Shown in pieces: positions 63,561 through 64,000 of a DNA stretch of 64,000 nucleotides. Below the pieces are notes generated by a model that saw only the letters and a program-made list of their open reading frames with translations, was not told where the DNA came from and made no database searches. Made by a program: the position numbers and the translations under genes. Numbering within the stretch: position 1 is the first letter of the stretch; each line of letters starts with the position of its first letter. Origin of the DNA: RYN-133 sp963785425 (GTDB lineage: Bacteria > Actinomycetota > Actinomycetes > Mycobacteriales > Jatrophihabitantaceae); contig CAWAVG010000002.1 in the NCBI GenBank assembly GCA_963785425.1, positions 620,001 to 684,000 on the forward strand, written 5' to 3'.

Positions 63561-64000
63561 ATGGCGTCCGCTAAGCCCACCGCTTTCGTTCTGTTCGGCG
63601 CGACGGGCGACCTCGCCAAGCGCATGGTGCTGCCGGCGTTCTACCGGTTGTGGCAGGAAGGACTGTTGCCCGCCAAGTGGAAGCTGATCGGCAACGGACG
63701 CGGCGACGTCGATCACCTCGACTTCCGCAGGTACGTCCGCGGCGTGCTGACCGAGTTCGGCGCCAAGCCCGACGCCAAGACCTGGTCGCAATTCGCCGAC
63801 CACGTGTACTTCGCCGGCGGCGGGTTCAGCACCGACAGCCCGGGCAGCCTGCTCGACGTACTCAAGCACGCGAAGGAACATCTCGGCAGGGGTGCGCAGC
63901 TCGTCCACTACTTCGCGGTCCCGCCCGCCGCGTTCGAGGGACTCACCAAGGCACTCGGCGAGCACCAGCTCGCCAAGGGCGCGCGCGTGGTCTACGAGAA
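63561..64000 (+). CDS. zwf: Glucose-6-phosphate 1-dehydrogenase, N-terminal part
   Basis: First enzyme of the oxidative pentose phosphate pathway. The window ends inside the gene; 146 codons are visible and open. Seen: TAFVLFGATGDLAKRMVLPA with the G-A-S/T-G-D-L-A nucleotide motif, then FYRLWQEGLLPAKWKLIGNG, the spacing and order of the N-terminal Rossmann domain, and LVHYFAVPPAAFEGLTKALG (the Y-L/F-A-x-P-P block). The catalytic His-Tyr region lies beyond the window. Confidence 0.9.
   Translation, partial: MASAKPTAFVLFGATGDLAKRMVLPAFYRLWQEGLLPAKWKLIGNGRGDVDHLDFRRYVRGVLTEFGAKPDAKTWSQFADHVYFAGGGFSTDSPGSLLDVLKHAKEHLGRGAQLVHYFAVPPAAFEGLTKALGEHQLAKGARVVYE

Overview
The window is high-GC actinobacterial DNA (Actinomycetota). 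Evidence: GC-rich third codon positions, many GTG and a few TTG starts, ATGA/GTGA start-stop overlaps, and gene orders familiar from mycobacteria and relatives: pgsA-patA-pimA, pdxS/pdxT, yebC-ruvCAB, yajC-secD-secF-apt-relA, hisS-aspS, rarA, alaS-ruvX-mltG-aroE. Phosphatidylinositol mannoside genes and an F420-type luciferase-like oxidoreductase point to the mycobacterial/frankial side of the phylum. I cannot name a genus.

Layout. 1-3.4 kb: end of lgt, a VIT-family metal transporter, an MMPL exporter. 3.4-8.7 kb: a tight operon (aminoglycoside-phosphotransferase-like kinase, acyl-CoA dehydrogenase, TetR regulator, LLM oxidoreductase, two SDRs) behind a leaderless promoter that carries a palindromic operator; it looks like acyl-CoA catabolism. 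9.2-13.6 kb: a 1063-residue membrane protein joining a class III nucleotide cyclase to an outside beta-propeller and a peptide-binding (SBP family 5) domain, overlapping a CRP-type regulator gene, then a repeat-rich control region, a small secreted or membrane peptide and a strong terminator. I read this as one signalling module, and it is the most interesting part of the window. 13.7-18.7 kb: ffh, then two broken genes (an orphan Hcp-like protein and an allene-oxide-cyclase-barrel-like secreted protein) and an EF-G-like GTPase. 18.9-23.3 kb: phosphatidylinositol mannoside genes, a LemA-like protein, a DUF3048 lipoprotein. 23.3-31.4 kb: a two-domain polysaccharide pyruvyltransferase/GT8 protein, pdxS, pdxT, and a DUF4129-MoxR-DUF58 membrane operon. 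31.5-50 kb: yebC, a diguanylate cyclase, an esterase and site-2 protease pair, ruvC-TPR-ruvA-ruvB, yajC-secD-secF-apt-relA, an FKBP isomerase, a metallo-beta-lactamase-fold hydrolase, hisS, aspS. 50-57.5 kb: rarA, small membrane proteins, alaS, ruvX, mltG, aroE. 57.5-60.3 kb: molybdenum-cofactor genes (fdhD, MOSC, DUF6457, mobA) with a cut-off Tat leader and a nested palindrome. 60.4-64 kb: a secreted phosphoesterase-like protein, a prepilin peptidase, and the start of zwf.

Sequence quality. From about 15.3 to 49.7 kb many genes, including essential ones (hisS, aspS, secF, relA, pdxS), are split by single-base indels, and hisS has an in-frame TAG. The flanks are clean. This pattern suggests uncorrected read errors more than gene decay. 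I give full gene spans for these loci and state the approximate breaks.

Palindromic repeats recur: a REP-like element lies downstream of relA, inside the ruvB coding sequence, and in a 34-codon ORF at 51.9 kb. Several genes share a TAGRNT-like -10 box 6-7 bases before the start codon, which indicates leaderless transcription. I found no tRNA, rRNA, CRISPR array, IS element or prophage.
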